In this document: positions 37,288 through 49,366 of the stretch, one piece after another | How the letters are laid out: every line of letters begins with the position of its first letter | Position numbering within the stretch: position 1 is the first letter of the stretch | Source: Ridgeia piscesae | Taxonomy: Eukaryota > Annelida > Polychaeta > Sabellida > Siboglinidae | DNA: 64,000 bases | Reading direction: 5' to 3' | Assembly (NCBI GenBank): GCA_025642075.2 | Contig: JAODUO010000124.1 | Location: 46,001-110,000, forward strand | Position numbers and translations under genes: made by a program | The notes under the pieces: generated by a model | What the model saw: only the letters and a program-made list of their open reading frames with translations | Databases searched by the model: none | Told to the model about the DNA's origin: nothing

Positions 37288-38373
37288 GTAAGTAACAAGA
37301 CAGGTTGTGGTATCGCATAGGAAAACGTTGCGATTATTAGCAAACTGTAGCTGAACAAAGCTTAAAATATCGCTACAATTTCTAACTATACAGGGGAAAT
37401 AGTGTGTTCAGTGAAAAAGCGCCGTCTTCCATTAGTACCTTTTCTTTTATTCACATACTAAACACAAGTGGCCAGTGTTCCGTATTTTCAAATATCTTAC
37501 CACAGTTGTTCTAACAGTTTTGCCAATCCGGTGAACTGATTAAACTCTCCGTTGTAATCAATGAAATATCTGTCGATGCATATGGTGTATAATCGTGTGC
37601 AATATCAAAGAGACGGATATGCCAAACGTGTATCCACCTGCGTTTACAGAGTTAGACAGTTGCTAGGGTGAGGGTCGATAAAGCTAGTATAAACGGACAC
37701 AATCACTTTCTTCACAGTTAAACATATTGCATTCTTCTGCACGAAGCTGCCATGGAATGTATTTATTGTTGCCAGCCCGTTATCATATGATTACAAAAGA
37801 GTTCTTGAAAATATTGATGACGGGAAAATTGGCGGATGTAGAGGTTTGAAATTGGTGGTGTATAAAATTTGAAAAACAAGCGGAAATATTGATTGATAAG
37901 TATTATTCTTGTGTTAAGGTTATTCATAAAATTGTACTGGACATATATTGAGTAGTAGTTTTGTTAAAAGTGTGTTAGTTAACAGTATTTTTTTGAACAG
38001 ACTAGATTAGTGGGTGATAATAGGGTAATCTGGGCTTCGACAAATTGAAAACAAGATTGAGCAAATCTCTTTATTTGATATAGTTTATAAGAGATAAAGC
38101 AATAAGCGTAACAACTACATATGTAAGATAATACTGTGAATAGGTATCATTGTTATTAAAAATAAACAAGTGTTTTAGTAGGAAACCATTGTTTGTTTAT
38201 ATATTTCCGCTAGGGAACGGTACCAGTACAGACTAAACTTATTGTTCATTGTAGCATAGGTAGTGAGTTGTTTATAACATAACGTGTGCTGCAGTTGCTG
38301 TACACAATAAACAAACAGTCTTTCTTAAGACTAAGTTGGTATAAACTAAGAGTTGATTTTGACAAATCGTAAT

Positions 38374-39440
38374 ATGGCACTTTGCAAGCGGCAAGTGAAG
38401 GCAAAGAGGCACTTGTGTATAACCACTGCCACAACTTGGTGGATTTTGCCGTATCGGGGTGCGGAGAAACTTGGTCAGAGACAACGGAGGAAGGGTTTAC
38501 GTTCCAGTGTTTACGGCGATGGAAAGTGGACTGTCTGGCAGCAGAGTTAGCTAGGCTAACGGATATTGTAAAGGTGATGGAGAGTGGTGGGAGAGTGATT
38601 GAAAGGAAAACAAACGGAGAAAGAACAACAGGAAACATGACATGAAGGAAGGTGACAGGGGAGAAAGTGACAGTAGAGAAGGAGGGAGGGACAAGGGGAC
38701 AGGATATAAGAGAAGTAGATGCGACATGAGGAAAGACGAATCGGAGAAAGGAAGTGAGTGTAGATGTGACCAAACGGAAGTCAATAACAAGGACGATGAC
38801 AGGAAGAAAAGAGACAGGAAAGAAAGGAACAACAGAGAAAGCGACAGGGGGAAAGTCAGCAACCAGGGAGATGCAAAACGGAGGAGCTACTCTGAAGCAG
38901 TGATCGAGGAGGCATTGAGAACAGAAAGGGTATTTATGGGAGACTCCATTTTGCGAAAGACAGACAGGACATTAAGCAAAGGAGAAGACGTTGTTGTTTT
39001 TCTTCCGGGGGCTAGGATAGAGCATGTGACTGAACGGGTAGAGAACGTATTGGGGCATGGCCAAGGGGGTCTATATTAGTACACGTAGGGACGAACAATG
39101 CAGACAGGGATGGAACAACCAGGATAGTAAAGAGATACAGAGAATTTGTAGAGACAATGAAGAAGACAAGAGTTGAACAGATCATACTATCAGGAATCTT
39201 GCCAGTGATGAGGGGAAGGGGAGTAACGTATATAAACTGCAAGAGGATGGCAATTAACGCACTACTAGAGCAGACGTGTGAAGAAGAAGGAGTTGGATTT
39301 GTAGATTTGTGGGGATATTTTGTTGGGAAAGAAGATATGTATATGAGAGATGGCCTCCATCTAAGCGGAACGCGCGCAGCAGTGTTCTCCGAGAACCTGC
39401 TTCGATCGATGGACAATGGAACAGGTTGCAACTTGTTTAA
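38374..39440 (+). pseudogene. LINE-D ORF1: zinc-finger-like region and SGNH/GDSL esterase
   Basis: The N-terminal part (38382-38640) reads NHCHNLVDFAVSGCGETWSE and EEGFTFQC, a Cys-containing domain typical of CR1/L2 ORF1, followed by a long Lys/Glu/Arg-rich linker. The esterase follows: FMGDSILRKT (catalytic Ser, ~38939), VHVGTNN (oxyanion Asn, ~39090, reached by a one-base frameshift near 39070), IILSGILPV, and DGLHLS (catalytic Asp/His, ~39350). The catalytic residues are intact; the frame is not. Confidence 0.8.
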
Positions 39441-40250
39441 ACTAGTTTCGCAGGGGGGATACACAGAGAAGCCAAATATTAGAGGCATATATAAAGATAG
39501 CAAAAAGAAATCAGCAAAGAACAGCCTGGAAAGCCCTACGGAATTTGGATATAAATGTGTTTGTTTAAATGCAATGAGCATAGTAAACAACAGAAATGAA
39601 CTAAACATTATGGTAGAAGATATTGACCCTCACATAATAGGTATAACTGAATCTTGGGCCACCCCCAAAATATCAGAATTAGGAATGACAGGATATGTAA
39701 GGTTTAGGAAAGATAGATTAGGAAGAAGGGCAGGCGGAGTTATTTTTATATATTAAAGAATCCATCTAGGCTTATGAAATAACATTAGAAAAAGAAGCAG
39801 AATGTGAAGAAGCTGTCTGGTGTAACATAGTTACAGGACACTCAACATTAACTGTTGGGTTAGTGTATCGGAGTCCACACATAATCATAGAAGAGATTGA
39901 AAAAATACATAACGCTGTCAAAGAAGTGAGTAAACGGGACTGTATTATTATGGGGGAGTTTTAACCATGGGCATATAAAGTGGACATCTCTACAGAGTAC
40001 CGGGAGAGAGGATCAAGAGTTTTTATATTTAATTCAAGATAGTTTCCTTTCTCAACATGTGTTAGAAGCAACCAGGGGCGAGAATGTGTTAGACATAGTA
40101 TTGAGCTCACAGAAGGAATTTGTTGATAATGTCAAGATATGTGAGCCACTGGGGTGTAGTGATCACAACCAGATACATTTTATCATCAAAGTAAAGGGAG
40201 AACGGAATAGAAAAATAAGGTACAGGAAAAATTCACAAAGGAAGATATAA
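39441..40250 (+). pseudogene. LINE-D endonuclease
   Basis: The esterase frame runs without a stop into CLNAMSIVNNRNELNIMVED, IIGITESWATP (catalytic Glu), FRKDRLGRRAGGVIFI, then stops at 39756. Later pieces in other frames include VGLVYRSPH and IMGEF (remnant of the catalytic GDFN, with TAA), and LDIVLSS...GCSDHNQI (catalytic SDH at ~40155). The continuous ORF1-to-endonuclease frame suggests a single polyprotein. Confidence 0.8.
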
Positions 40251-40424
40251 GGACATGAGGGAATATTTAACAAAGATAGACTGGAATAAAACACTGAGGA
40301 ATAAGACAGCAACAGAATGCTGGAATATTTTAAAGAGTGAAATTGACTGCGTCGTTGACAAATTTGTCCCGTTGAAAAAACAGGAGAAGAAACACTTATC
40401 GAAGGAAAAATCAAGTACAAGCAA

Positions 40425-42025
40425 ATGATGTGGAAGAGATATAGACATACTGGAAGTGAAGACTATAACATTTATAAAGAAGCACTTAATCAAGCTACAG
40501 CTGAAATTAGAAATTCAAAGAGAAGCTACGAAAAAAAAGCTTTTAATATAAAACATGACAGCATGAGTTGTTATGCGTATGTTCGAAGTAAACAGAAAGT
40601 TCAGGATAAGGTCGGGCCTCCAGAAGGTAGTGACGGAAACATAATAACAGAGGGATTCTTAATGGCAGAAAACCTAAATGAGTACTTTAGTTCGGTGTTT
40701 ACCAGGGAAGATATTAGTATATTACCAGTACTTGAGAGTAAGTTCGAAGGGAGAGAGTTTGACTATTTAGGACAACTAATTGTAACCCCAACAATGGTAG
40801 CTATGAAAATAAGAGGTATGAAGGATAATAAAGCACCTGGAGTGGATGGGATTCCTCCCAAATTACTATTGGAAATTGTAGAACAAATCAGCATACCGCT
40901 TGCAACAGTGTTCAATTTGTCATTAGAGGAGGGAATAGTTCCTTAGAATGGAAAGAAGCAAACATTATACCATTAGTTAAAAAAGGTTCGAAAACAAGTC
41001 AGAGAACTATAGACCAGTTAGTTTAATATCGGTGATTTGCAAACTATTAAAAGACTAATTAAAGATCACCTGGTTGATTTTCTTGTTAGAAATAAATTGA
41101 TAAACCCATCTCAACATGGGTTTTTTAAAGAGAGGTCATGCTTAACAAATATGTTATGTTTTTTGGAAGATGTCACAAAGTAGGTAGATGAGGAATCACC
41201 AGTAGATATAATCTACTTAGATTTTAAAAAGCCTTTGACAAAGTGCCACACCAAAGACTACTACTTAAACTAAAGGCCCATGGCAGAGGAAATGGTATGA
41301 TCAACTGAATAGAAAAATGGCTTATTGATAGAAGACAAAGAGTAGTAGTTGATGGGGAGGTTTCAAACTGGAAATCGGGTTTGAGTGGAGTACCGCAGGG
41401 ATCAGTACTGGGACCTATTTTATTCTTAATATATATCAATGATTTGGATGATGACATAACAAGCAAGGTGTTGAAATTTCCGGACGATACAAAAGTGTTT
41501 AAGAAAATTAAAAGTGATGCAGATAGACAGCAATTACAAGATGATCTCAATAAGATGACCGAATGGTCTGAGAAGTGGCAAATGCTGGTTAATTATAGGA
41601 AGTGTATGTTCCTCCACACAGGACATGGGAATGAAGATGCACAATATACAATGGGTGATACTGTACTAAATACTACCTTAAAGGAAAAGGACTTAGGGTT
41701 AACTATTAGTGCTGACATGAAGGTATCAGAGCAGTGTGGAATTGCAGCAGCGAAGGGAAACCAAATTCTTGGATTAATTAGGCGAAATATAGTGTACAAA
41801 GAAAAAGAACTAATAATACCGCTGTATAAACCAATAGTTAGGCCTCACTTAGAATATTGTATACAAGCATGGAGGCCATATCGCAAGAAGGATATTGATA
41901 TGCTAGAAAGAGTACAAAGGAGAGCAACCAAAATGATACAAAAACTCAGGAATATTAGTTATGAAATGCGTCTAAAAGAATGTGGTTTAACAACACTGGA
42001 AACCGGAAGACTGAGAGGTGTTTAA
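40425..42025 (+). pseudogene. LINE-D reverse transcriptase
   Basis: The stretch 40425-40946 holds the linker and RT motifs (NKAPGVDGIPPKLL, IPLATVFNLSLEEGIVP). Frames then shift through NYRPVSL and FDKVPH remnants, and 41381-42025 is open with SGVPQGSVLGPILFLIYIND (motif B), then FPDDTKVFKKI where FADD is expected (Ala to Pro next to the catalytic Asp pair), EKDLGLTISADMKVSEQC and the C-terminal RVQRRATKMI block. Confidence 0.85.
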
Positions 42026-42639
42026 AATATTGAATGGGTATGAAAATATTGACAGAAATATTTCTTTCATAGTCAAGGAAGAGAGAAGGACGAGAGGACA
42101 TGGAGTTACATTTGCAAAGAAGCAGTGTAGACTGGATATTAGAAAATTTCATTTTCACAAAGAACAGTAAACGAATGGAACAAATTATCAGCTGATTGTG
42201 TAGGTGCTAGTAGTGTTAATATAGTACAGTTAATATACTCTCGATAAGTCAAATGGTTTCCTAGTCCACCTGCCATCTAGAGTTGAATCTCTAGGTGGCA
42301 ATCTTGTTAAATCTTGTTGAAAGTGGCTTATGACACGGGCAAGTCTACCAGACTGTGTCAGTACAAACCCAATAAAACATGCCAGGTTGGGGGTAACGGG
42401 CATTGTATGCTTAGCTTGTAATATCGTTACACGCTAAGGCATCCGTGTATTCACTTATTTTGTCGTATATATGTAAACCTTTTTCATTTCTTCTATATGT
42501 AATATGCTGTTGGGTTTTTCCACGCGAAGAATCAGGCCTTGTCATGTCCACCTCATTCGATTCATATCGGCGATGATGAAATGAACCTGCGTAAAATTAA
42601 TGTTTAGTTATTCGGTAATTTGATTTGATTGTGTTGTAG

Positions 42640-42690
42640 CCGGTGAGACCCCCATTACGACGGAACCTCCAGTCGAACCTGACACGACCG
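42640..42690 (+). CDS. Array exon S4 (51 bp, linker only)
   Basis: 17 codons, TTGTAG| and G|GTGCGT borders, phase 1-1: AGETPITTEPPVEPDTTG. Keeps only the T-T-E-P-x-x-E-P linker; the FRGHG and following part seen in S2/S3 is absent. Post-donor intron sequence resumes the S-type pattern (ACAATACTG, GCTTGCGTAC), so the deletion is internal to the exon. Confidence 0.75.
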
Positions 42691-43848
42691 GTGCGTTACA
42701 ATACTGCATGCTTGCGTACACTTTCGGCTGAGTCGATCTGTAGAAGGATATCAATTAAAACATTCCCCGAAATGCCATCTTCTTAGAATAACAATACGTC
42801 AGTGTTTAACCCTGATGCTTATCCATTTTGTGTTGTGTGTTAATTTCGCGAAGATATTTTATGGTTAGGAAGAAAATAAGACACGGATGTAGTGTATTCA
42901 GAAAAATAGCGCCGTCTTCTATGAAGCATATTTTCATGTAATCGCACAATAAACACTTGTGGCCAGTATTTCGTCTTTTCAAATCCCTTACCACAAATAT
43001 TGAACTGGTTAACCTGTCGTTGTAATGAATGACATTTCTTTCGATGTATATGATGTATATCGTATGCAACGTTATAGAAATCGCAATGCCAAACGTGTAG
43101 CCATAGCGGTTCACAATAATTTGATAGTTGCCTGGGTGAGGTTCGATAAAGGTGACCTAGACGAATATAAAGACTTTCACCACAGTCAAATGGTCTGCAT
43201 TTTTCTGCACAAAACTGTCTTTTATCATATGTTTAGGTAAGACTTTATGAAAACAGCCATTTAACACATATTGAATATTGCGATTGACGCCAGCGAAAGA
43301 AATTCAGCGGACTGTTCTTGCTATTGGATATAAATCATATGCACGTATATGCGGAATACCGGTCATATAGCCATTCATGTAAAATGTTGCTTTGAAATGT
43401 GTAATGATATGTACAAGAAAATACAACTATGTTTTGACAATGTACTATAGCACGATATAAAGACGATATGATGATTACCACTCAACGGCTATGGTGACGT
43501 GTATTTTTGGGATATGATAGGGCATACCTTCACCTCACGGTTCTGCTGTGCCATTTTCGTAGATGACAAGATGAATGTACATGCCCAATGAACCATAATG
43601 GTTTTGGGGTAATATGCAATGCATGCTTAGCCTATTATAATGTAAAATACTAAGGTATCAGTGTACTCACATGTTTTGTCGTATGTTTTAAAATACTTAT
43701 TCATTATTATATATGTAATAAGATGTTTATTTGTCTATGCAAAGAATATGGCCTAGTCATTTCAACCTCATTCATTTTATTTAGACGACGATAAAATGAA
43801 GCTGAGTAAATTAATATTTATTGATTCTGTATTCTGGTTGTCGTGTAG

Positions 43849-43989
43849 TAGATGAGGCAAGTATTACGACGGGGCCTCCTGTCGAACCTGAAACGTTTCG
43901 TGGACTTGGCCAAGGCATAGGCCGTGGGGTCGGCCAAGGAATCACCCGTGGGCCGCTTAGATTGCCGAACGGTAACGGAGACTCGGACG
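43849..43989 (+). CDS. Array exon L4: shortened glycine-rich exon
   Basis: 47 codons, phase 1-1, tandem TAGTAG acceptor, G|GTATGT donor. Reads VDEASITTGPPVEPETFRGL, GQGIGRGVGQGITRG, PLRLPNGNGDSDG. The second half of the glycine run and the QGG-LPGF hinge are missing, so it is an in-frame deletion derivative of the long type. Confidence 0.75.
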
Positions 43990-44911
43990 GTATGTACCAA
44001 GACTTCTATATTAGCGTATTTTCTCCAGCTGAATCAATCTATAGAGAGATGTGAATAAAACGCTCCCCGCATGGCCAATTTCTTATAAGTACATTACATC
44101 ATTGCTTAACGATCATAACGAAATTTCGCCCTGACTTTATCTGCTTAGCAGCAACAAAAGTCGGACATAAGCACGTTCATCACACACACAAAATATTCTG
44201 CAAGAAACTTCCATTGAATGCCGTTATCATTGCCAGTCCTTTATCATATATTTACGAAAGTGTATGGAAAATAGTTTGCGAAGCTTCCTTGTTATATGAA
44301 CAAGTATATTATGTTGTATCACGAAGACTTAACAAGACACTTAACAAATATTGAATTCTGCGATAGACCAGCGGTATAAATATATAGTTCTTGCTATTGC
44401 ATATAAATCATATGCACGTATATGCGGAATGCTGGTCATAGATCTATTTGTTAAAAATGTTGTATTCAAATGTGTAGTGACAGCTACAAGTAACTATCAC
44501 AATAAATATATTCCGACACGAATAAATATAAAATGTGATGAATACCGCTCAACGGCTAAGGATGAACCTATTGTTGATATGACGGTGCACACATTCAGAA
44601 CCACCTCGCTGTTTTCGTAGATGACACGATGAATGTACACGCCGAATAAACCATACCAGTTCGGGGGATGTGCATTATATGCTTAGCCGTTACAATTGTT
44701 TAAAAAATAGGTATCCGTATATTCGCATGTTTTTGAAAGTGTGTTATGTATACCTGCCTTCCTTCTGTATGTAATGTAATAAGATATTGGGTTGTCTACG
44801 CTAAAAACCTGGACTAGAACTTTCCACCTAATTGAGTTAATATAGGACAACAATGAAATGAAGCTGGGTAAAATAAACGTTCAATCGTTGTGTATTTTGG
44901 ATGTGCTGTAG

Positions 44912-45085
44912 AAGACGGGGCAAGTATTGCGACTGAGCCTTCTATCGACCCTGGCCAAGGCATGGCAGGTGGACGTGGCCTAGGAATGGGCCCTGGACAT
45001 GGACAAGGCATAGACAGTGGTTTTGGTCAGGGCGGGCTCTCTAGACTTCCACTAGGACTGCCGGAGGGTGAAGGAGAATCGGACG
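44912..45085 (+). CDS. Array exon L5: glycine-rich repeat exon
   Basis: 58 codons, phase 1-1, CTGTAG| (TAGAAG tandem) and G|GTATGT. Reads EDGASIATEPSIDPGQGMAG, GRGLGMGPGHGQGIDSGFG, QGGLSRLPLGLPEGEGESDG. The tail is E-rich (EGEGESDG) instead of DGDGDLDG. The FRGLG box is lost. Confidence 0.8.
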
Positions 45086-45634
45086 GTATGTTCGAAGACT
45101 GCTATGCTAGGGTATATTTCCAGCTGAAACAATCTATAGACAAACTTGAATAAAAACCTCCCCGAAAGGTCACTATTTCACCATCATGCATACCCGATTG
45201 TGCGCGTGTGTAAATTTCGTGTACACATTGTTTGGTTACCACGCTTTTTGGTTTTGTTAAGTGTTACAAATGCTAGCAATTAAAAGTTATTGTAACTGTC
45301 AGTTGTTTACAACGTCGCTACAGTTCCTGATAACATTATTGGTAAGTTATATCAGTGACACTTTGAGAGATGTTGCAAACTGATAATTAGCAAGAATGTG
45401 TTACAAGGAAATATTCTTCAGAGAAATTGTGTGTGTATATGTTTTTGCATGTTTTGTCGTATCACATGAATTAAAATACTTGCCTTCCTTCTATACTTAG
45501 TAAGATATTGGGTTGTCTACGAGAGGAAACTGTCCTAGTAATATAAACCTAATTCAGGTTATGTAGACGAAAATGAAATGAAGCTACGTAAAATTAATAT
45601 TAAGTTTTGGTGTATATTGGTTGTGCTGTCGAAG

Positions 45635-45937
45635 ACGGGGCAAGTGTTACGACTGAGCCTTCTATCGGCCCTGGACAATATCGTGAACTTGGACTAGGCA
45701 TGGGCCGTGGCCGTGGCCGTGGCCGTGGCCGTGGCCGTGGCCGTGGCCGTGGCCGTGGCCGTGGCCGTGGCCGTGGCCGTGACCAAGGCATGGGCCGTGA
45801 AGATGGCCAAGGAACGGGCCGTGGCCGTGGCCAAGGAATGGGAACTGGACATGGACAAAACACAGGCAGCGGTCTTCGCCAGGGCGGACTCTCTGGACTT
45901 CCAGTAGGATTGCCGGACGATGTAGGAGAATCGAACG
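45635..45937 (+). CDS. Array exon L6 with (Gly-Arg)13 expansion
   Basis: 101 codons, phase 1-1, longest array exon. The usual TAG is TCG here; the next AG (GAAG|AC) is the likely acceptor. After DGASVTTEPSIGPGQYRELG and LGMG comes 78 bp of pure GGCCGT hexamers (13 units, 45703-45780), encoding alternating Gly-Arg, then DQGMGREDGQGTG, RGRGQGMGTGHGQNTGSG, QGGLSGLPVGLPDDVGESNG. The donor is G|GTATGC. The repeat is in frame, so the product stays open; a Gly-Arg run would be strongly basic. Confidence 0.8.
45703..45780 (+). repeat. (GGCCGT)13 coding microsatellite
   Basis: Thirteen perfect hexamers inside exon L6. Confidence 0.97.
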
Positions 45938-47906
45938 GTATGCTATGCTATGCTAGCGTATATTCCCCGAAAGGTCATTATTTAACCATCATATTAACCC
46001 AATTATGTGCGTGTATAAATTTCGTGCACTCATTGCTTGGTTAGCAGGCAAACAAATTTGACGAATATTAGCAATTCAAAGTTATTATAACTGGTATTTG
46101 GTAATAACGAGAACAAGTTGTTAAAGCCGTACAAATTGTACACCAGTTTATGGTATCGCGTATCACAAAGTTGTGACATTAGCACATTATTGTTGAACAA
46201 AGCTTAAAACGGCGCTACAATTCATGACAACATAATGTTAAATTATATCAGTGATACGTTGTGAAATGTTGCAAACTAACACTTAGCCACAATGTGTGAC
46301 ACGGATATAGTGTGTTCGAAGAAATGGTGTGTTCGTATATAATTTTGTATGTATTCGCAAAACAAAAACATGTGACCAGTGTTCCGTATTTTCAAATCCC
46401 TTACTCAGTTGATCGATCAGATTTGTCAAAGTGGTGAACTATTTAAACTTTCGGTTCCAATCAAGGATATATCTGTCGATGCATGTGATATATAAACGCA
46501 TGTGCAATGTCAAGGAGACGGCGATGTAAAACGTGAAGCCAACGCGGTGTATTGTTTAACCGGCGTACAGGTCTATTTTGTATTGTGTGTCCAGTTCATG
46601 GACACATTCTATGGTTGGCAGATATAAAAATCTTCAAAATATTAGGAAAGATTTGAAAACTGACTTCGATAACTAGCCAACTATGTTGAGAACCATATTA
46701 TACATTGTGCAATTTTCGTGGTTTTGCGTAGGTCACTGTTGTGACATTTGTGATTACATCCTAAACACATCATTGTTGAAAAAAGTTTATCTTTTCGTAC
46801 AGTTTCTGACAAAATAATGGTATATTATATCACTGGCGCGTTGTGCAATTGTGTAAAGTTTAAATTAATAACATTGTAAGTGACACTGAAGTAGTATGTT
46901 CAAAGAAATGTCGCCATCTTCCGTATATTATATTGTTATGTAATCGCACAATAAACACTTCTGGCCAATGTTCAGTATTTTCAAATCCCTTACTACATTT
47001 GCACTATCAGTATTGTCAAAGTGGTGAAATGGTAAAGCCCTCGGTTTTAATGAAGGAAATATATCGCGATGCATGTGATGTATAAACGAGTTGCAACGTC
47101 AAGGAGAAGGCGATGCCAAAATTGTAGCCACCGGGGTTCATATAGTTTGACAGTTGCCCAGTTGATAAAGGTGATCTAGACGGACCTAATGACTTCCATC
47201 ACAGTCAATCATGTTGCATGATTCTACACGAAACTACCATGGAAGGTCGTTATCATCGCCAGTACTTTATATATTTATATTAGTGTATATATGCTTTAGA
47301 AACTTGCTTGTGACACGAACAAGTCTACTAGATTGTGTCAGCGCAAGACAGCCACTTAACTTATGTTGACTACTGGGATAGATCTCTGCGCTATAAAGAT
47401 ATTCAGCGAATTGTTCTTCCTATTGAAGATACATCATATACACAGATATATGCCGAATACTGGTCGTACGGCTATTAGTTGAAAACTTTGCATTCAAATG
47501 TTGAAGAAAGTAATATCATAACTATATTGCAATAATATACTACGGCATCAACAATAAGCATACATATGAAGAATACCACTCAATGGTTAAGGTTGCACCC
47601 ATTTATTATATTACAGAGCACACCTTCAGCATAGCCTCGTAGTTTTGCTGCGCTTTTTTTTATACATAACACGATTAATGTAGATGCCCAATAAACCATA
47701 CGAGTTTGGGGGTAACGTGCAATGTTTCTTAGCCTACACTGTTTTTAAACACAAATGTGTCCCTGTGTCAAAACATAGTTTTCGTATCTATTAAAATACT
47801 ATATCGGGTTGTCTACGCGACGAACATGGCTTAGTCATTTCTATGTAATTCAGTTTATTTAGACTACAATGAAATGAATAATTGATTATCTACTTTGGTT
47901 GTGGCG

Positions 47907-47936
47907 TATACGAAGAGGCACGTGGTACGAATATGT
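47907..47936 (+). pseudogene. Pseudo-exon, truncated array exon
   Basis: The conserved pre-exon context (GACTACAATGAAATGAA ... TTGGTTGTGGCGTA) is followed by CGAAGAGGCACGTGGTACGA, homologous to the start of other exons. The acceptor TAG is gone (GTATAC), and the exon is cut after ~25 bp and joined to mid-intron sequence (GAAAACCGCTTGCG). Not usable as an exon. Confidence 0.7.
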
Positions 47937-48548
47937 AAGAATTGATGAAAACCGCTTGCGAAACGTTCTTATTAGGCGATAGACGCCTGCGGCATAAAGA
48001 TATTCAGCGAATTGTTCTTGCTTTTGGAGATAAATAATATGCATATGTATGCATAATACTGGTCATCAATGTTACACTGAAATATGTAATGACAGGTACA
48101 AGGTACTATCACCACAATTATGTTGCGACAATGTACATGAATAAAAAAGAAGATATGATGATTACCATTCAGCAGCTAAGGTGGCACGAATGTTATATTA
48201 CAGAGCACGCCTTCAGAATAGCCTCGCTGTTTTGCTGTGCGGTTTTCTTAGATGACACGATAAATGTACATGCCTAATAAATCATTCCAAAATAGGGGTA
48301 ACGTGCAATGTATTGTAATTTATATTGTAATACTATAATTCAGGTATCCGTGTATTCAAATATTTTGCATGTTTTTGTTGTATCGTATCAATTAAAATAC
48401 TTGCCTTCCTTCTATATTTAGTAAGATATTGGATTGTCTACACGTAGAAAATGGCCTAGTAATGTCCACCTAATTCAGTTTATTTAGACGAAAATGAAAT
48501 GAAGCTGCGTAAAATGTATGTTCATTTTTTATTTTGATTGTGCTGTAG

Positions 48549-48764
48549 AAGAACATACAAGTATTACGACTGAGCCTTATATCGACCCTGAACAATCTCG
48601 GGGAATTGACCACGACATCGGCCGTATAATTGGCGAAATAATCGGCCGTGTCCGTGTACAAGGCATGGGAACTGGACATGGACAAGGCAGAGGAAGTGGT
48701 CTTGGCCAGGGCGGGCTCTCTGGACTTCCATCAGGATTGCCGGACGATGTAGAAGAATCGGCCG
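48549..48764 (+). CDS. Array exon L7: glycine-poor variant
   Basis: 72 codons, phase 1-1, CTGTAG| (TAGAAG) and G|GTATGC. Reads EEHTSITTEPYIDPEQSRGI, DHDIGRIIGEIIGRVRV, QGMGTGHGQGRGSGLG, QGGLSGLPSGLPDDVEESAG. In the first half Gly-Met/Gly-Leu units are replaced by Ile-rich ones (GRIIGEIIGRV). The frame and splice sites are intact. Confidence 0.8.
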
Positions 48765-49366
48765 GTATGCTATGTTAGCGTATATGTCCAGCTGAATCAA
48801 TCTATAGAAAAACTTGAATACAAACCTTCCGAAACGTCATTATTTAATCATCATACATACCGAATTATGTTCGTGTATCAATTTCGTGCACACAATGTTT
48901 GGTTAGCAGGCAAATAAGTCTTACAAATGTTAGCAGTTACAAGTTATTATAACTTCAAGATGTTAATAACGCGAACAAGGTGTTTTGACCCGTAACATTT
49001 GTACCTATTTTCGAAATGACAGAGCACACCTTCAGCACACCCTTGCAGTTTTGCTATGCCGTTTTCGTAGATGACACGATGAATGTACATGCCCAATAAA
49101 TCATTCCAATTTGAGTGTAACATGCTATGTATGCTTAGCCTATAATATTGTAATACAGTAAGGTATTTGTGCATTCAATTGTTTTTGAATGTTTGTATCG
49201 TATGTATTAAAAACTTGTCTTCCTTCTATATATAATAAGACGTTGGGTTGTCTACGCCAAGAATCTGGCCTAGTCATTTTCACCTAATTCAGTTAACTTT
49301 GCAGACAATGAAACGAATCTGCGTAAAATTCATGTTCATTTGTTGGGTATTTTGGTTGTGCTGTAG

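Larger units (their letters stand above)
37813..42308 (+). mobile_element. CR1/L2-like LINE-D, near full length, inserted in an array intron
   Basis: The array intron reads CTTGAAAAT before and TTAAATCTTG after the insert; uninterrupted units have CTTGAAAATCTTTTG, so the insert is bounded by a short AAAT duplication. The order is 5' UTR (to ~38370), ORF1 with N-terminal Cys-containing domain, charged linker and SGNH esterase, endonuclease, RT, then a 3' end with a hairpin (GCCATCTAGAG / CTCTAGGTGGC at ~42270-42298). At least five frameshifts or stops make it inactive, yet length is preserved, so it is fairly young. Confidence 0.85.
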
